From Desulfarculales bacterium UBA702 (lineage in GTDB: Bacteria; Desulfobacterota; Syntrophobacteria; Syntrophobacterales; Syntrophobacteraceae), in contig DBMI01000037.1 in assembly GCA_002298165.1 (NCBI GenBank), positions 32,348-46,166 on the forward strand: DNA of 13,819 bases, read 5' to 3'. The first letter of the stretch is position 1. The number at the start of each line of letters is the position of its first letter. Below the pieces are notes generated by a model. The model ran no database searches and had not been told where the DNA came from. It worked only from the letters and a program-made list of their open reading frames with translations. Positions 1 through 6,361 of the stretch are shown in pieces. A program made the position numbers and the translations under genes.

Positions 1-1631
1 TGACCGCTGCCGCCGAGCTTCAGTACAAAGATATCGCTATTGCCGGTAAAAGAATGGAGCGGGGTCTGTCCGCCCGGACCATTCCAGATTGCATTGCTCT
101 GTCCCGTGACATAGATGTTTTCTCTGCTGTCTACAGCTACGCCGTAGCCAATATCGAAGCCTGCCGACCCATGGAAGGTGTGCCACTGGTATTGACCGCT
201 GCTGCCGAGCTTCAGTACAAAGATATCGCTGTTGCCAGTAAAAGAATGTAGCGGGGACTCTCCGCCCGGACCGTTCCAGGTTGCATTGCTCTGTCCCGTA
301 ACATAAATGTTTCCGCTGCCATCTACAGCCATGCCATAGCCGGCAGCGACGCCTGCCGACCCATGGAAGGTATGCCATTGGTATTGACCGCTGCCGTCGA
401 GCTTCAGTACAAAGATTTCGGTGCCGCCAAAATAGCCATGGAGCGGGGTTTGTCCTCCCGGACCGTTCCAGATTGCATTGCTGGATCCAGTGACATATAT
501 GTTTCCGCTACCGTCTACTGCCATGGCAAAGGCGTAATCAGTGCCTGCCGCCCCATGAAAGGTGTGCCACTGGTATTGACCGTTGCTTGCGAGCTTCAGT
601 ACAAAGATGTCGGTGTCGGCGGCAAAAGCATGGATCGGGGCCTCTCCTCCCGAACCGTTCCAGGTTGCATTGCTGATTCCAGTGACATAGATGTTTCCGC
701 TGACGTCTATGGCCATGCCATAGGCGTATTCTCCGCCTGCCGCCCCATGGAAGGTGTGCCATTGGTACTGACCGCTGCTTGAGAGCTTCAGCACAAAGAT
801 ATCATAGCCGCTGGCAAAAGCATGGATCGGGGCCTCTCCTCCCGGACCGTTCCAGCTTGCATTGCTGGATCCAGTGACATAGATGTTTCCGCTGCCGTCT
901 ACCGCTATGAACTTGCCGGCATCACCGGATGAGGCCGACCCGTAAAAAGTATGCCATTCATAAGTTGGGTCGATTATCAGAGGATGATCGCGGTCGTATT
1001 TGCCCACGCTAAACCCTACCTCATCGCCGGTGACCCTGAACGCCACCGTTACCGAAACGCGATTCCCCCCTATGTCCTGCCACGCAACAGGAGGCGACTC
1101 GGTGAGGTAGCCGCTAGGGAATTTGAATCGGAGCGAGCCGTTGTTTTGCATCTCGAAGGGGACATTGTAGCGAAGACGAATGGCAGATACGTCGCCTCCG
1201 GGAGGTACATGGTAGGTGCTTTCCGCTATACCCTGCTCTCCCGGTTCATATACCAGGTCAATCTCCTCCCAGAGATGCTCGTAGACAACCTTACCAAGCG
1301 ACAGCGCCTCGGAAATCCTGTCAGTTTCCCCTGGTTTTTCAGCCGCTTTCGGCATCACCCCGGGTGTACCCACAAATTCGACGCTCAGGGCGTGATCCAG
1401 CCCAACCAGGTGCGCCTTATTTGGCTGAAACCCAAGGAGATGGCCTCCCGCCCTGAACTGGAGCATGCTGCTATCCGAGCCGGGGGGCTTCAACGCAAGG
1501 ACCTGAGTTGCCGGTTGTTGATCTGATTCGGCGGAAGCAAAAAGATCCAGACTCCAGATATGAAAGGGTGCTGTAAAGGAGAAAAGCACAATTGCCATGA
1601 ACAAGATTATTATAGAATTTCGCCTTTCCAT
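1..1631 (-). CDS. Secreted SBBP-repeat beta-propeller protein (3' end beyond the left edge)
   Basis: Partial gene: 543 codons lie in the window and the reading frame stays open to base 1. The ATG at 1629-1631 follows GGAGGGG (1636-1642). Residues 1-34 (MERRN, then a hydrophobic run to about residue 23, then ASA) look like a Sec signal peptide. Residues about 40-222 resemble the N-terminal domain common to SBBP proteins, with EHLWEEIDLVYEP at 119-131 and DRDHPLIIDP at 213-222. From residue 223 there are five 64-residue repeats, each with YxWHTFxG, a GNIYVTG strand, SNAxWNGxGG and DIFVLKL. This matches SBBP (PF06739-type) blades. Known members are exported, often adhesive or surface proteins; the ligand is unknown. 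Units differ by only a few residues, implying recent duplication. The family call is firm; role and full length are not visible. Confidence 0.9.
   Translation of the reverse strand, partial: MERRNSIIILFMAIVLFSFTAPFHIWSLDLFASAESDQQPATQVLALKPPGSDSSMLQFRAGGHLLGFQPNKAHLVGLDHALSVEFVGTPGVMPKAAEKPGETDRISEALSLGKVVYEHLWEEIDLVYEPGEQGIAESTYHVPPGGDVSAIRLRYNVPFEMQNNGSLRFKFPSGYLTESPPVAWQDIGGNRVSVTVAFRVTGDEVGFSVGKYDRDHPLIIDPTYEWHTFYGSASSGDAGKFIAVDGSGNIYVTGSSNASWNGPGGEAPIHAFASGYDIFVLKLSSSGQYQWHTFHGAAGGEYAYGMAIDVSGNIYVTGISNATWNGSGGEAPIHAFAADTDIFVLKLASNGQYQWHTFHGAAGTDYAFAMAVDGSGNIYVTGSSNAIWNGPGGQTPLHGYFGGTEIFVLKLDGSGQYQWHTFHGSAGVAAGYGMAVDGSGNIYVTGQSNATWNGPGGESPLHSFTGNSDIFVLKLGSSGQYQWHTFHGSAGFDIGYGVAVDSRENIYVTGQSNAIWNGPGGQTPLHSFTGNSDIFVLKLGGSG
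2..961 (-). repeat. Five 192-bp tandem repeats within the SBBP gene
   Basis: Units begin at 2, 194, 386, 578 and 770 (anchor GACCG[CT]TGC...GAGCTTCAG on the plus strand), exactly 192 bases apart, so each adds 64 codons in frame. By eye neighbouring units share most bases, and synonymous positions are conserved too. The last unit (770-961) is the most divergent at its promoter-proximal end, where it joins the N-terminal domain. The array continues off the left edge. Confidence 0.9.
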
Positions 1632-1813
1632 CATACCCCTCCATATTTCTGTTCATTTCTCGCCATGCAAGCGCGGGAGGCCTTCTTCACGGTACCTCTA
1701 GCCATCAGGACATCTGCATTTGTCGGCGAATGGCACCCCGTTCATTCCGGCGGGTTATCATCAGAGGAATGAACATTGCGAAAATTTTCCTGTGCCGAAG
1801 ATCTATCTAACTG

Positions 1814-1825
1814 CTCAAATTTGAG
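1814..1825. promoter_or_regulatory. 12-bp perfect palindrome abutting the candidate -10 box
   Basis: CTCAAATTTGAG is a perfect palindrome directly downstream of the TATAAT (1826-1831, minus strand), where an operator would cover the start site. No regulator is identified. It is seen in the sequence; the operator role is inference. Confidence 0.35.
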
Positions 1826-1854
1826 ATTATATAGTAAATGATAATTTTTCGGAA
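1826..1854 (-). promoter_or_regulatory. Candidate sigma-70 promoter for the SBBP gene
   Basis: Reading the minus strand, TTCCGA (1854-1849) is followed after 17 bases by a perfect TATAAT (1831-1826) in an AT-rich stretch. The -35 matches consensus at only about three positions. Transcription would start near 1818-1820, giving a leader of about 190 nt. Its placement upstream of the signal-peptide gene supports the call, but AT-rich DNA produces such matches by chance. Confidence 0.4.
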
Positions 1855-1913
1855 TAAAGTTTAATATGCACTTTGGATGGAGACATAGTTTGCATGAGGC
1901 GTCCATGAGGTTA

Positions 1914-1948
1914 GTTTCCCGCGGAAACGAGATCACCCAGCCTGGGTG
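1914..1948. other. Two adjacent short perfect stem-loops
   Basis: GTTTCC-CGC-GGAAAC (1914-1928) is followed five bases later by CACCCA-GCC-TGGGTG (1934-1948). They lie between the divergently placed ends of the SBBP leader and the 3' side of the IF-2-like gene. No clear T-run follows on either strand, so a factor-independent terminator is possible but unproven. Confidence 0.4.
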
Positions 1949-2155
1949 TATTTAGAAACCAACATAGTTGCAGGTATGATCAAACGACGGTTTCTTCCAA
2001 CCAGTTTCTCCCAATGTGCTTTAAGTAAGCAGTAAGAGATCAATTTATTACAATTGGGCGCACCTTTACCTCAGGCGACCAGCAAATAATCAACTCTATC
2101 CTAGATCGTGAATTGGGCTGGATGGGCACAGCTTTTAGGACCTCCTTCACAGGTT

Positions 2156-2896
2156 TCAGGACGCCTCCCTGTGGAGGATTCTGCCTTCGGGGGACCATGC
2201 CCTGCTTTTGGGCGGGCCTGTTTCGAAGCACTCGATATAATCCCCCACCTTTGCGCCCATGTAGCCGGCGACCTGGACTCCTACCTGCTGGCCGTGACGA
2301 GCCTCTTTGACTGGATGTTTCTCGACTTGAAGTGATTCGATCCGGGAACTGTGAACCGGTCCCATGGCTGAAACCACCCGGAAGTTTCTTCCGACCTGCA
2401 CCGCGCCTTCCTCCACCTCGCACCCCAGGATCTCGCCTTTTTTTGCTTTAAATACGGCAATTACCTTGCATTTTCCCGTCACCGTCTCCTCGGGCTCCGG
2501 CTCAACGAGATGCTTCGCAATTTCCTTCAAATCCTCTAAAAGCTTGTAGATCACGTTGTACAAACGGACTTCCACGCCGTTTTCTTTTACCCACTGGTCG
2601 AGCCTGGGTGCGACCTGTACTTCAAAGCCAAGGATCAGTCTGCTTCCGCTAAGCGCCATGAGCAGGTCCTGCTTGGAAATGGTTCCGACACCTCCATGGA
2701 TAACGCGGATTTCGGCCTGGGGCAGTCTAATCTGTGAGATCGCCGCCGAAACGGCTTCAAGGCTGCCCATGGAGTCGCACTTGAGAACTATATCCAGCCG
2801 GCTTTTCTCATCGGCTGGTATCGCAAAGCCGGCTGACACTGCCTGGCGTCTTTGAGGTAGGTTCATGGTTTTTCGTAAACTCTTTCTTTCAGGCAT
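2156..2896 (-). CDS. Stand-alone homologue of IF-2 domains III-IV (no GTPase domain)
   Basis: A 246-residue protein. The ATG at 2894-2896 is preceded by GGAGAG on the minus strand; the frame is open upstream to 3034, but that part does not look like protein of this family. Residues 33-130 match IF-2 domain III (LDIVLKCDSMGSLEAV at 34-49, VGTISKQDLLMAL at 70-82, ENGVEVRLYNVIYKLLEDLK at 105-124). Residues 134-224 match the C-terminal beta-barrel (EETVTGKCKVIAVFK, GCEVEEGAV, KVGDYIECFE). A complete bacterial IF-2 is about 700-1000 residues with a G domain, entirely absent here. At the family's fMet-tRNA-binding segment the usual Y-E-C-G appears to read QQVG (203-206), so initiator-tRNA binding may be lost. 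A 22-residue tail follows the barrel. It is probably an accessory paralogue rather than the cell's initiation factor, and could act on ribosomes or tRNA. Confidence 0.85.
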   Translation of the reverse strand: MPERKSLRKTMNLPQRRQAVSAGFAIPADEKSRLDIVLKCDSMGSLEAVSAAISQIRLPQAEIRVIHGGVGTISKQDLLMALSGSRLILGFEVQVAPRLDQWVKENGVEVRLYNVIYKLLEDLKEIAKHLVEPEPEETVTGKCKVIAVFKAKKGEILGCEVEEGAVQVGRNFRVVSAMGPVHSSRIESLQVEKHPVKEARHGQQVGVQVAGYMGAKVGDYIECFETGPPKSRAWSPEGRILHREAS

Positions 2897-2914
2897 AATT
2901 ACTCTCCGTTTGAT

Positions 2915-2928
2915 GCCAAAATTTCGGC
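2915..2928. promoter_or_regulatory. Imperfect palindrome upstream of the IF-2-like gene
   Basis: GCCAAAATTTCGGC is a near-perfect dyad lying just upstream of the ribosome binding site of the minus-strand gene. It could form a leader hairpin or bind a regulator; there is no further evidence. Confidence 0.25.
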
Positions 2929-3038
2929 GCAAAAGCATTAACTCAAAAAATAAGGAGCAGCGGGTGGGCAAGCTAGGGCCATTCGTGAAATAAAGCTGAT
3001 GTCCATTTCCGCTGAAGGTTTCCCAACGGGTCATCGAA

Positions 3039-3061
3039 GTCTCTTCAACTTAGTTGGAGAC
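3039..3061. promoter_or_regulatory. Interrupted inverted repeat in the divergent IF-2-like/FKBP spacer
   Basis: GTCTC and CAAC on the left pair with GTTG and GAGAC on the right, with two unpaired T residues on the left arm. It sits between two divergently transcribed genes, so it could be an operator or a hairpin. The rest of the 308-base gap 2897-3204 shows no gene; a weak -10-like TAATAAT near 3149 may serve the FKBP gene. Confidence 0.3.
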
Positions 3062-3204
3062 AGGGCGGATCGGCCAGGAAAAAGCCACGACAATTTGCTG
3101 CCGCGGCCCTAATGGCGCTCAAAATGGTGGATTTATTTTAATTTCCCTAATAATGTTGTCATCGCATGCACAAAACCGCTTTGACCCTGGAGAAAGGTGA
3201 AAAA

Positions 3205-3651
3205 ATGTCCGAGGCAAAGAAAGGCAACAAGGTAAGGGTCCATTACCACGGGACTCTCGATGACGGTTCGGTATTCAGCTCCACTTATGACGAAAAGGAG
3301 CCCTTCGAGTTCACTATTGGAGAAGGAAGTGTGCTTCCGAAGTTCGAGGATGCAATCATCGGTATGAAAATAGGTGACAAGAAGATCATCTCATTGCCTC
3401 CGGAGCATGCCTACGGAATGCACAAGCAGGAATTCGTCTTCGTTATGAATAAAGCGCAGGCCCCCGCGAGCCTTACGCTCGAAATCGGCAAGAGAATACA
3501 CATTCGCACCAGTACCGGAGCGACCGCGATTGCAACTATCGCCGGCATCACTGAAGATAGTGTGATTCTCGATGCAAACGATCCTCTTGCCGGAAAAGCA
3601 CTTACATTTGAAATCGAGCTTGTGGAAATCATAGCCGACCCGGCCGCATAG
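3205..3651 (+). CDS. SlyD-like FKBP-type peptidyl-prolyl cis-trans isomerase
   Basis: A 148-residue cytoplasmic protein with no signal peptide. The ATG at 3205 follows GGAGAAAGGTG at 3189-3199; a start at 3166 would lack a comparable site. The FKBP half-domain has VRVHYHGTLDDGSVFSST (10-27), PFEFTIGEGSVLPKFEDAIIGMKIGDKK (33-60) and PPEHAYG (65-71). An insert-in-flap chaperone domain spans about 72-125, and the FKBP fold closes with LTFEIELVEI (133-142). This is the SlyD/FKBP architecture with both folding-catalyst and chaperone domains, which speeds proline isomerisation and holds unfolded chains. The histidine/cysteine-rich nickel-binding tail of E. coli SlyD is missing, so a nickel-delivery role is unlikely. 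It appears monocistronic, divergent from the IF-2-like gene. Confidence 0.92.
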   Translation: MSEAKKGNKVRVHYHGTLDDGSVFSSTYDEKEPFEFTIGEGSVLPKFEDAIIGMKIGDKKIISLPPEHAYGMHKQEFVFVMNKAQAPASLTLEIGKRIHIRTSTGATAIATIAGITEDSVILDANDPLAGKALTFEIELVEIIADPAA

Positions 3652-3887
3652 CGGCGGTAGATGGATTGTTTCTCCAGCTCATTTTCGGTCCCTTACCCCC
3701 CTGCCGCTGACGGATAATCCTTTTCTTTGGCGTTGATGAGTAAAATGAATTTTATCAATTCGGATTGAAAGCCGGTTCGGAAGCATTAAAGAAGATTTAG
3801 CTGAATTCCTGCTGTCGCAAGCTTTTACGCTCGCGTTGCTAAGTTTGATTGATCTCGGATGGCCGATAAATCGGATAAGGGGGCCAT

Positions 3888-4184
3888 ATGTCGATGTGGA
3901 TTTTCGACGATCTTCAGGAAATGGAGGAATTCCAGATCTATCAGCAGGAAGTCAGGCGTCTCGAAACGGAATGCATAGAGTCCAGGTATCTTCTTCGAGA
4001 TGCCGAGGAAGAGCTTAAAGCCGAGCCCGAAAATATCCTCCTGCTTGAACGAGTAAGGCAGATAATGGAAAGGGTGCGCGACCTGGAAGGTCTTGAGCCT
4101 CGATTAGTCTCCAATCACATTATGGAAGGCCAAGTGGGCATTGCTCCGTGGATGAATGCCCGGAAGGGCTTTGCGGCAAAATGA
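3888..4184 (+). CDS. Small coiled-coil protein of unknown function
   Basis: 98 residues; the ATG at 3888 is preceded by AAGGGGG (3878-3884). I do not recognise a family. The chain is strongly charged, with a helical heptad-like stretch over about residues 8-75 (repeated E, R, L and I; for example EFQIYQQEVRRLETECIES and LLLERVRQIMERVRDLEGLE), then a less charged C-terminal tail with GIAPWMNARKGF. There is one cysteine at residue 29. It is the first gene of the same-strand run that leads through a 55-aa cysteine-rich protein to an amidoligase and two glutamine amidotransferases, and may be part of that unit. Short acidic/basic helical proteins near ligases are sometimes adaptors or substrates; here that is inference only. 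Confidence 0.75.
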   Translation: MSMWIFDDLQEMEEFQIYQQEVRRLETECIESRYLLRDAEEELKAEPENILLLERVRQIMERVRDLEGLEPRLVSNHIMEGQVGIAPWMNARKGFAAK

Positions 4185-4246
4185 GAGAATGGTTATTTTG
4201 TTAAAAACATCCCTGATTCGAAACAGGGCAGCCGGGACCATTTCTC
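4185..4246 (+). promoter_or_regulatory. Nested RNA stem-loop between two small genes
   Basis: GAGAATGGT (4185-4193), immediately after a stop codon, pairs with ACCATTTCTC (4237-4246) with one bulged base. Inside it CCCTG (4211-4215) pairs with CAGGG (4224-4228). The outer stem ends 16 bases before the AGGAGG of the next gene, so it could set relative expression or protect the mRNA. It lacks a T-run, so it is not an obvious terminator. Confidence 0.4.
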
Positions 4247-4270
4247 ACCATGATTGATAGGAGGTTGAAT

Positions 4271-4438
4271 ATGGAGTGTGCTGAAAATTCGTGTTCTTTC
4301 GCCGGAGTTTGCTACTCAGAGGGCTTCGAAATTTGTCAGGACGAATATGATTTTGCCAATTGCTGGAAATGCGAAGGCGGCCGGCTCGATTACTCGCCTC
4401 ATTTCCTTTCTCCGAATTATCCCCCCGAGCGGCTGTAA
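4271..4438 (+). CDS. 55-residue six-cysteine protein of unknown function
   Basis: The ATG at 4271 has AGGAGG at 4260-4265; an in-frame ATG at 4250 lacks a site and is disfavoured. The protein has cysteines at 3, 8, 14, 22, 31 and 34, the last two as CWKC. The spacing suggests a metal-binding knuckle (zinc or Fe-S) or disulfide pairs, but I recognise no family. It is acidic in the middle (CQDEYDFANC) and has no signal peptide, so a cytoplasmic metal site is more likely than disulfides. It lies 158 bases upstream of an amidoligase. Such enzymes can act on small proteins, so this is a reasonable candidate partner or substrate; the sequence does not prove it. Confidence 0.75.
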   Translation: MECAENSCSFAGVCYSEGFEICQDEYDFANCWKCEGGRLDYSPHFLSPNYPPERL

Positions 4439-4488
4439 TGGAGTCATCTGATATTCAATAGCCTCCGAAAGCCTGTCTGTTCAAGCAG

Positions 4489-4554
4489 AAGCATGGATTT
4501 TGCACCGCTTTAATATGGAAGTTTGTTCAGTTGCCGTTGTGGAAATCCATGCTT
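4489..4554 (+). promoter_or_regulatory. 12-bp perfect inverted repeat in the amidoligase leader
   Basis: AAGCATGGATTT (4489-4500) and AAATCCATGCTT (4543-4554) are exact complements separated by 42 bases. A further pair, TTCAAGC (4480-4486) and GCTTGAA (4551-4557), competes for part of the right arm, so two mutually exclusive foldings are possible. It lies 43 bases upstream of the amidoligase start. It could be a leader RNA hairpin, an operator pair or a remnant of a small mobile repeat. Confidence 0.55.
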
Positions 4555-4596
4555 GAAACCTGACCCCAGCCCTGTTCATGAAAAAGAAACCAACAG

Positions 4597-5577
4597 ATGG
4601 AAGATTCTAAACACCTGCCGATGCGCCTTAGAAAGAAGTACCCCATGTTAAGGTACTTTACCGACCGCACTTTCGGTATCGAAATTGAATTCTACGGCCT
4701 GGAATATTTCATCCTGCCGCCGGATAACGGCATAATCAAGCCCTACAACGTTCACTCCAAGGCCAGGGACGGTCGTGGCTTCCTTCAGCTACTGAAAGAC
4801 TTGGGCCTAAGGCTCGGGACCGACAAGAATTCATGGCACCTCGAACAAGATTCCTCGATAACTCACAGGGGAGGGGTTGAGCTTATAAGTCCGATACTCA
4901 GCGGCATTGACGGACTTATTGAAGCCTACCGTTATTTCGAACTGCTCGGCGAGATCACCGGATTGCAAATAGACGAATCATGCGGGTTCCACGTCCATCA
5001 TGGTGTCGATTTCGAACACTACAGGTGCACGAATCTAAAACAGCTCGTAAAAATCCTCTATGCAATGGAGGATCACGTCTACCGGCTCATCTCGGGAGAC
5101 AGAATGGATAGGCCCACCTGCCGCCCGATGGACCTCGATACCGAACTGCTCTTCAAAATTGCCGAGTGCGGAGATCTGTGCCAAGTGAACGGCTGCCGGG
5201 TAAAGGAATTGTGGTATTCGAAGGAGAACAGGTATGACCCTGAAAGCCAAAGGGCAGATCGCTACGACATGACCCGCTACCATGGGTTGAATCTCCATTC
5301 ATACTGGTACCGGTCCACCATCGAATTTCGGTACCACTCGGCCGTTCTTCAGAAAATCAATGAAGCCATGCAGTGGATTGCGTTTACGCAGTTTTTGATC
5401 GAAATGAGCGCCGGTCGCGTACCGGTGATTGACTACCAATTGGGTGCAAACAAGTGGATGAAGGCCATCTTCAAGATCTACCTTGCTTTCGGCTATATGA
5501 ACCGCGTAAATGGCTGGGGTAATAAGAAGGCTTCATCCGGCGGCGCCGGCCAACACCACGTTTTAGCGAGGAGTTGA
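4597..5577 (+). CDS. Amidoligase_2 family enzyme (glutamine synthetase-like COOH-NH2 ligase)
   Basis: A 326-residue protein resembling the Amidoligase_2 family (PF12224), ATP-dependent enzymes that join a carboxylate to an amine and have a glutamine synthetase-like catalytic core. Visible signature positions, in order: FGIEIEF with E29 and E31 (metal/ATP site), WHLEQDSSI at 80-88 with D85, VELISPIL at 94-101 with E95, CGFHVHHG at 129-136 with H132 and H134, and IEFRYH at 242-247 with E243 and R245. All the residues I expect for catalysis are present. The ATG at 4597 has only a weak A-rich upstream sequence; the first about 20 residues are basic. The C-terminal 20 residues (SSGGAGQHH...) look disordered. 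The stop is two bases before the next gene's start, so it is cotranscribed with two glutamine amidotransferases, a pairing reported for this family. The substrate is unknown; peptide or small-molecule amidation are both possible. Confidence 0.85.
   Translation: MEDSKHLPMRLRKKYPMLRYFTDRTFGIEIEFYGLEYFILPPDNGIIKPYNVHSKARDGRGFLQLLKDLGLRLGTDKNSWHLEQDSSITHRGGVELISPILSGIDGLIEAYRYFELLGEITGLQIDESCGFHVHHGVDFEHYRCTNLKQLVKILYAMEDHVYRLISGDRMDRPTCRPMDLDTELLFKIAECGDLCQVNGCRVKELWYSKENRYDPESQRADRYDMTRYHGLNLHSYWYRSTIEFRYHSAVLQKINEAMQWIAFTQFLIEMSAGRVPVIDYQLGANKWMKAIFKIYLAFGYMNRVNGWGNKKASSGGAGQHHVLARS
5568..5573 (+). promoter_or_regulatory. Ribosome binding site that fixes a TTG start at 5580
   Basis: GAGGAG sits six bases before TTG at 5580 but directly against the other possible TTG at 5574. 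Spacing therefore selects 5580, which places cysteine at position 2, as the family's N-terminal nucleophile requires. Confidence 0.75.
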
Positions 5578-5579
5578 AA

Positions 5580-6356
5580 TTGTGCGATATCTTTGCTCTG
5601 TCGGCCGGGATTAATTATACGGCGCAGCAATACCTGCCTGTTTTTGCCGAAAAAGGCAGACGAAACATGAACGGCTGGGGAATAGGTTTTTACAGGGACA
5701 ATCAGGCATTTGTGGAGAAATCCTCGGAAAAAGTCTACGACTGCGAGCAGGTCCATGAGAGCTTCGAACGGTTGGCAAGGGTCATAGATAGCAGGATAAT
5801 AATATCGCACATAAGCTGCCCTCTCAGCGGCGGCGAGCATTCAGCATCGAGCCATCCCTTTTCGCTGCCTTTCCTCGACCATGTTTGGTTGTTCGTGCAC
5901 GTCGGGACCATAGAGGGAATAGAGAATTACGAGACCGTAAATGAGCCTCGAATAGAGTCAACCGCCTATCCGGCGCGGGTATTCGAATATCTCAGGGACC
6001 AACTGGTTTCTTATTTGCGCTACACCCCTTACGGCAGCCTTGGGAGGGCGCTGGTAAGGAGCATCAGGACTCTCCTGTCCGAATTTCCGGGACACTATTC
6101 TTTTTTCCTGGCAAATGAATCGGTGCTGTTTGGGTTCTGCAATTTCCGGCAGTTAATGCTTTTGCAGGAATCGGAAAGCTTCGGAAACAGCCTGGTGCTG
6201 ACTTCCATTGCGGAAGGTTTGAGCGACAAGCCCTGGATCTCCATCAAACCGCAAAAAGGCACTCTGGGGAAGCTCATAGTGGCGGCAGGACCCGACGTGC
6301 TTTACCTCGGGGACGTTCAGGAGGAATCGGCTGGAGGAAAGGCGGAAGGAATTTAA
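5580..6356 (+). CDS. Class II glutamine amidotransferase-like protein, active site degenerate
   Basis: 258 residues, starting at TTG 5580, so Cys2 becomes the N-terminal nucleophile after Met removal. The fold is Ntn-hydrolase (YafJ-like class II glutamine amidotransferase): MCDIFALSAG, NMNGWGIGFYRD (29-40), HPF (92-94), PGHYSFFLANESVLFGF (170-186). It aligns almost without gaps to the following gene, yet four positions of the glutamine pocket differ: N31 for D, S79 for the substrate-binding R, V108 for the oxyanion N of H-N-G, and Y130 for the D of the S-D-S motif. From class II enzymes such as GlmS these Arg, Asn and Asp residues bind and polarise glutamine, so glutaminase activity should be lost. 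It may be a structural partner of the intact paralogue, or use another substrate. It is coupled to the amidoligase (two-base gap), with the next start six bases after its stop codon ends. Confidence 0.85.
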   Translation: MCDIFALSAGINYTAQQYLPVFAEKGRRNMNGWGIGFYRDNQAFVEKSSEKVYDCEQVHESFERLARVIDSRIIISHISCPLSGGEHSASSHPFSLPFLDHVWLFVHVGTIEGIENYETVNEPRIESTAYPARVFEYLRDQLVSYLRYTPYGSLGRALVRSIRTLLSEFPGHYSFFLANESVLFGFCNFRQLMLLQESESFGNSLVLTSIAEGLSDKPWISIKPQKGTLGKLIVAAGPDVLYLGDVQEESAGGKAEGI

Positions 6357-6361
6357 ACCGG

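Larger units (their letters stand above)
1632..2155. other. Intergenic region, AT-rich, no gene seen
   Basis: These 524 bases hold the SBBP gene's ribosome binding site, candidate promoter and palindrome near 1814-1854, and the stem-loop pair at 1914-1948. The rest (about 1950-2155) shows no convincing reading frame with a ribosome binding site on either strand. Confidence 0.6.

Noticed and set aside
363..782. Plus-strand open frames across the 192-bp repeats (also near 54-251)
   Set aside because: They are antisense to the SBBP gene, repeat with its period, and have no ribosome binding site; the minus frame has a signal peptide and family motifs.
2..961. CRISPR or satellite array
   Set aside because: The 192-bp period is in coding frame, repeats are contiguous without spacers, and they translate to beta-propeller blades.
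951..1526. 191-codon plus-strand open frame
   Set aside because: Antisense to the N-terminal domain of the SBBP protein, with no recognisable product or binding site.
1861..1928. Possible riboswitch upstream of or near the IF-2-like 3' side
   Set aside because: Short dyads and a purine-rich stretch are present, but no conserved riboswitch core could be matched and it is not in the leader of a gene on the proper strand.
2040..2423. 127-codon minus-strand frame overlapping the IF-2-like gene, including a possible 29-aa tail product
   Set aside because: It is out of frame with a clear gene, and the one AAGGAGGT-like sequence near its end is too far from any start codon.
2897..3034. 46-residue N-terminal extension of the IF-2-like protein
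   Set aside because: Frame is open but a good ribosome binding site precedes the ATG at 2896, and the extension does not resemble IF-2.
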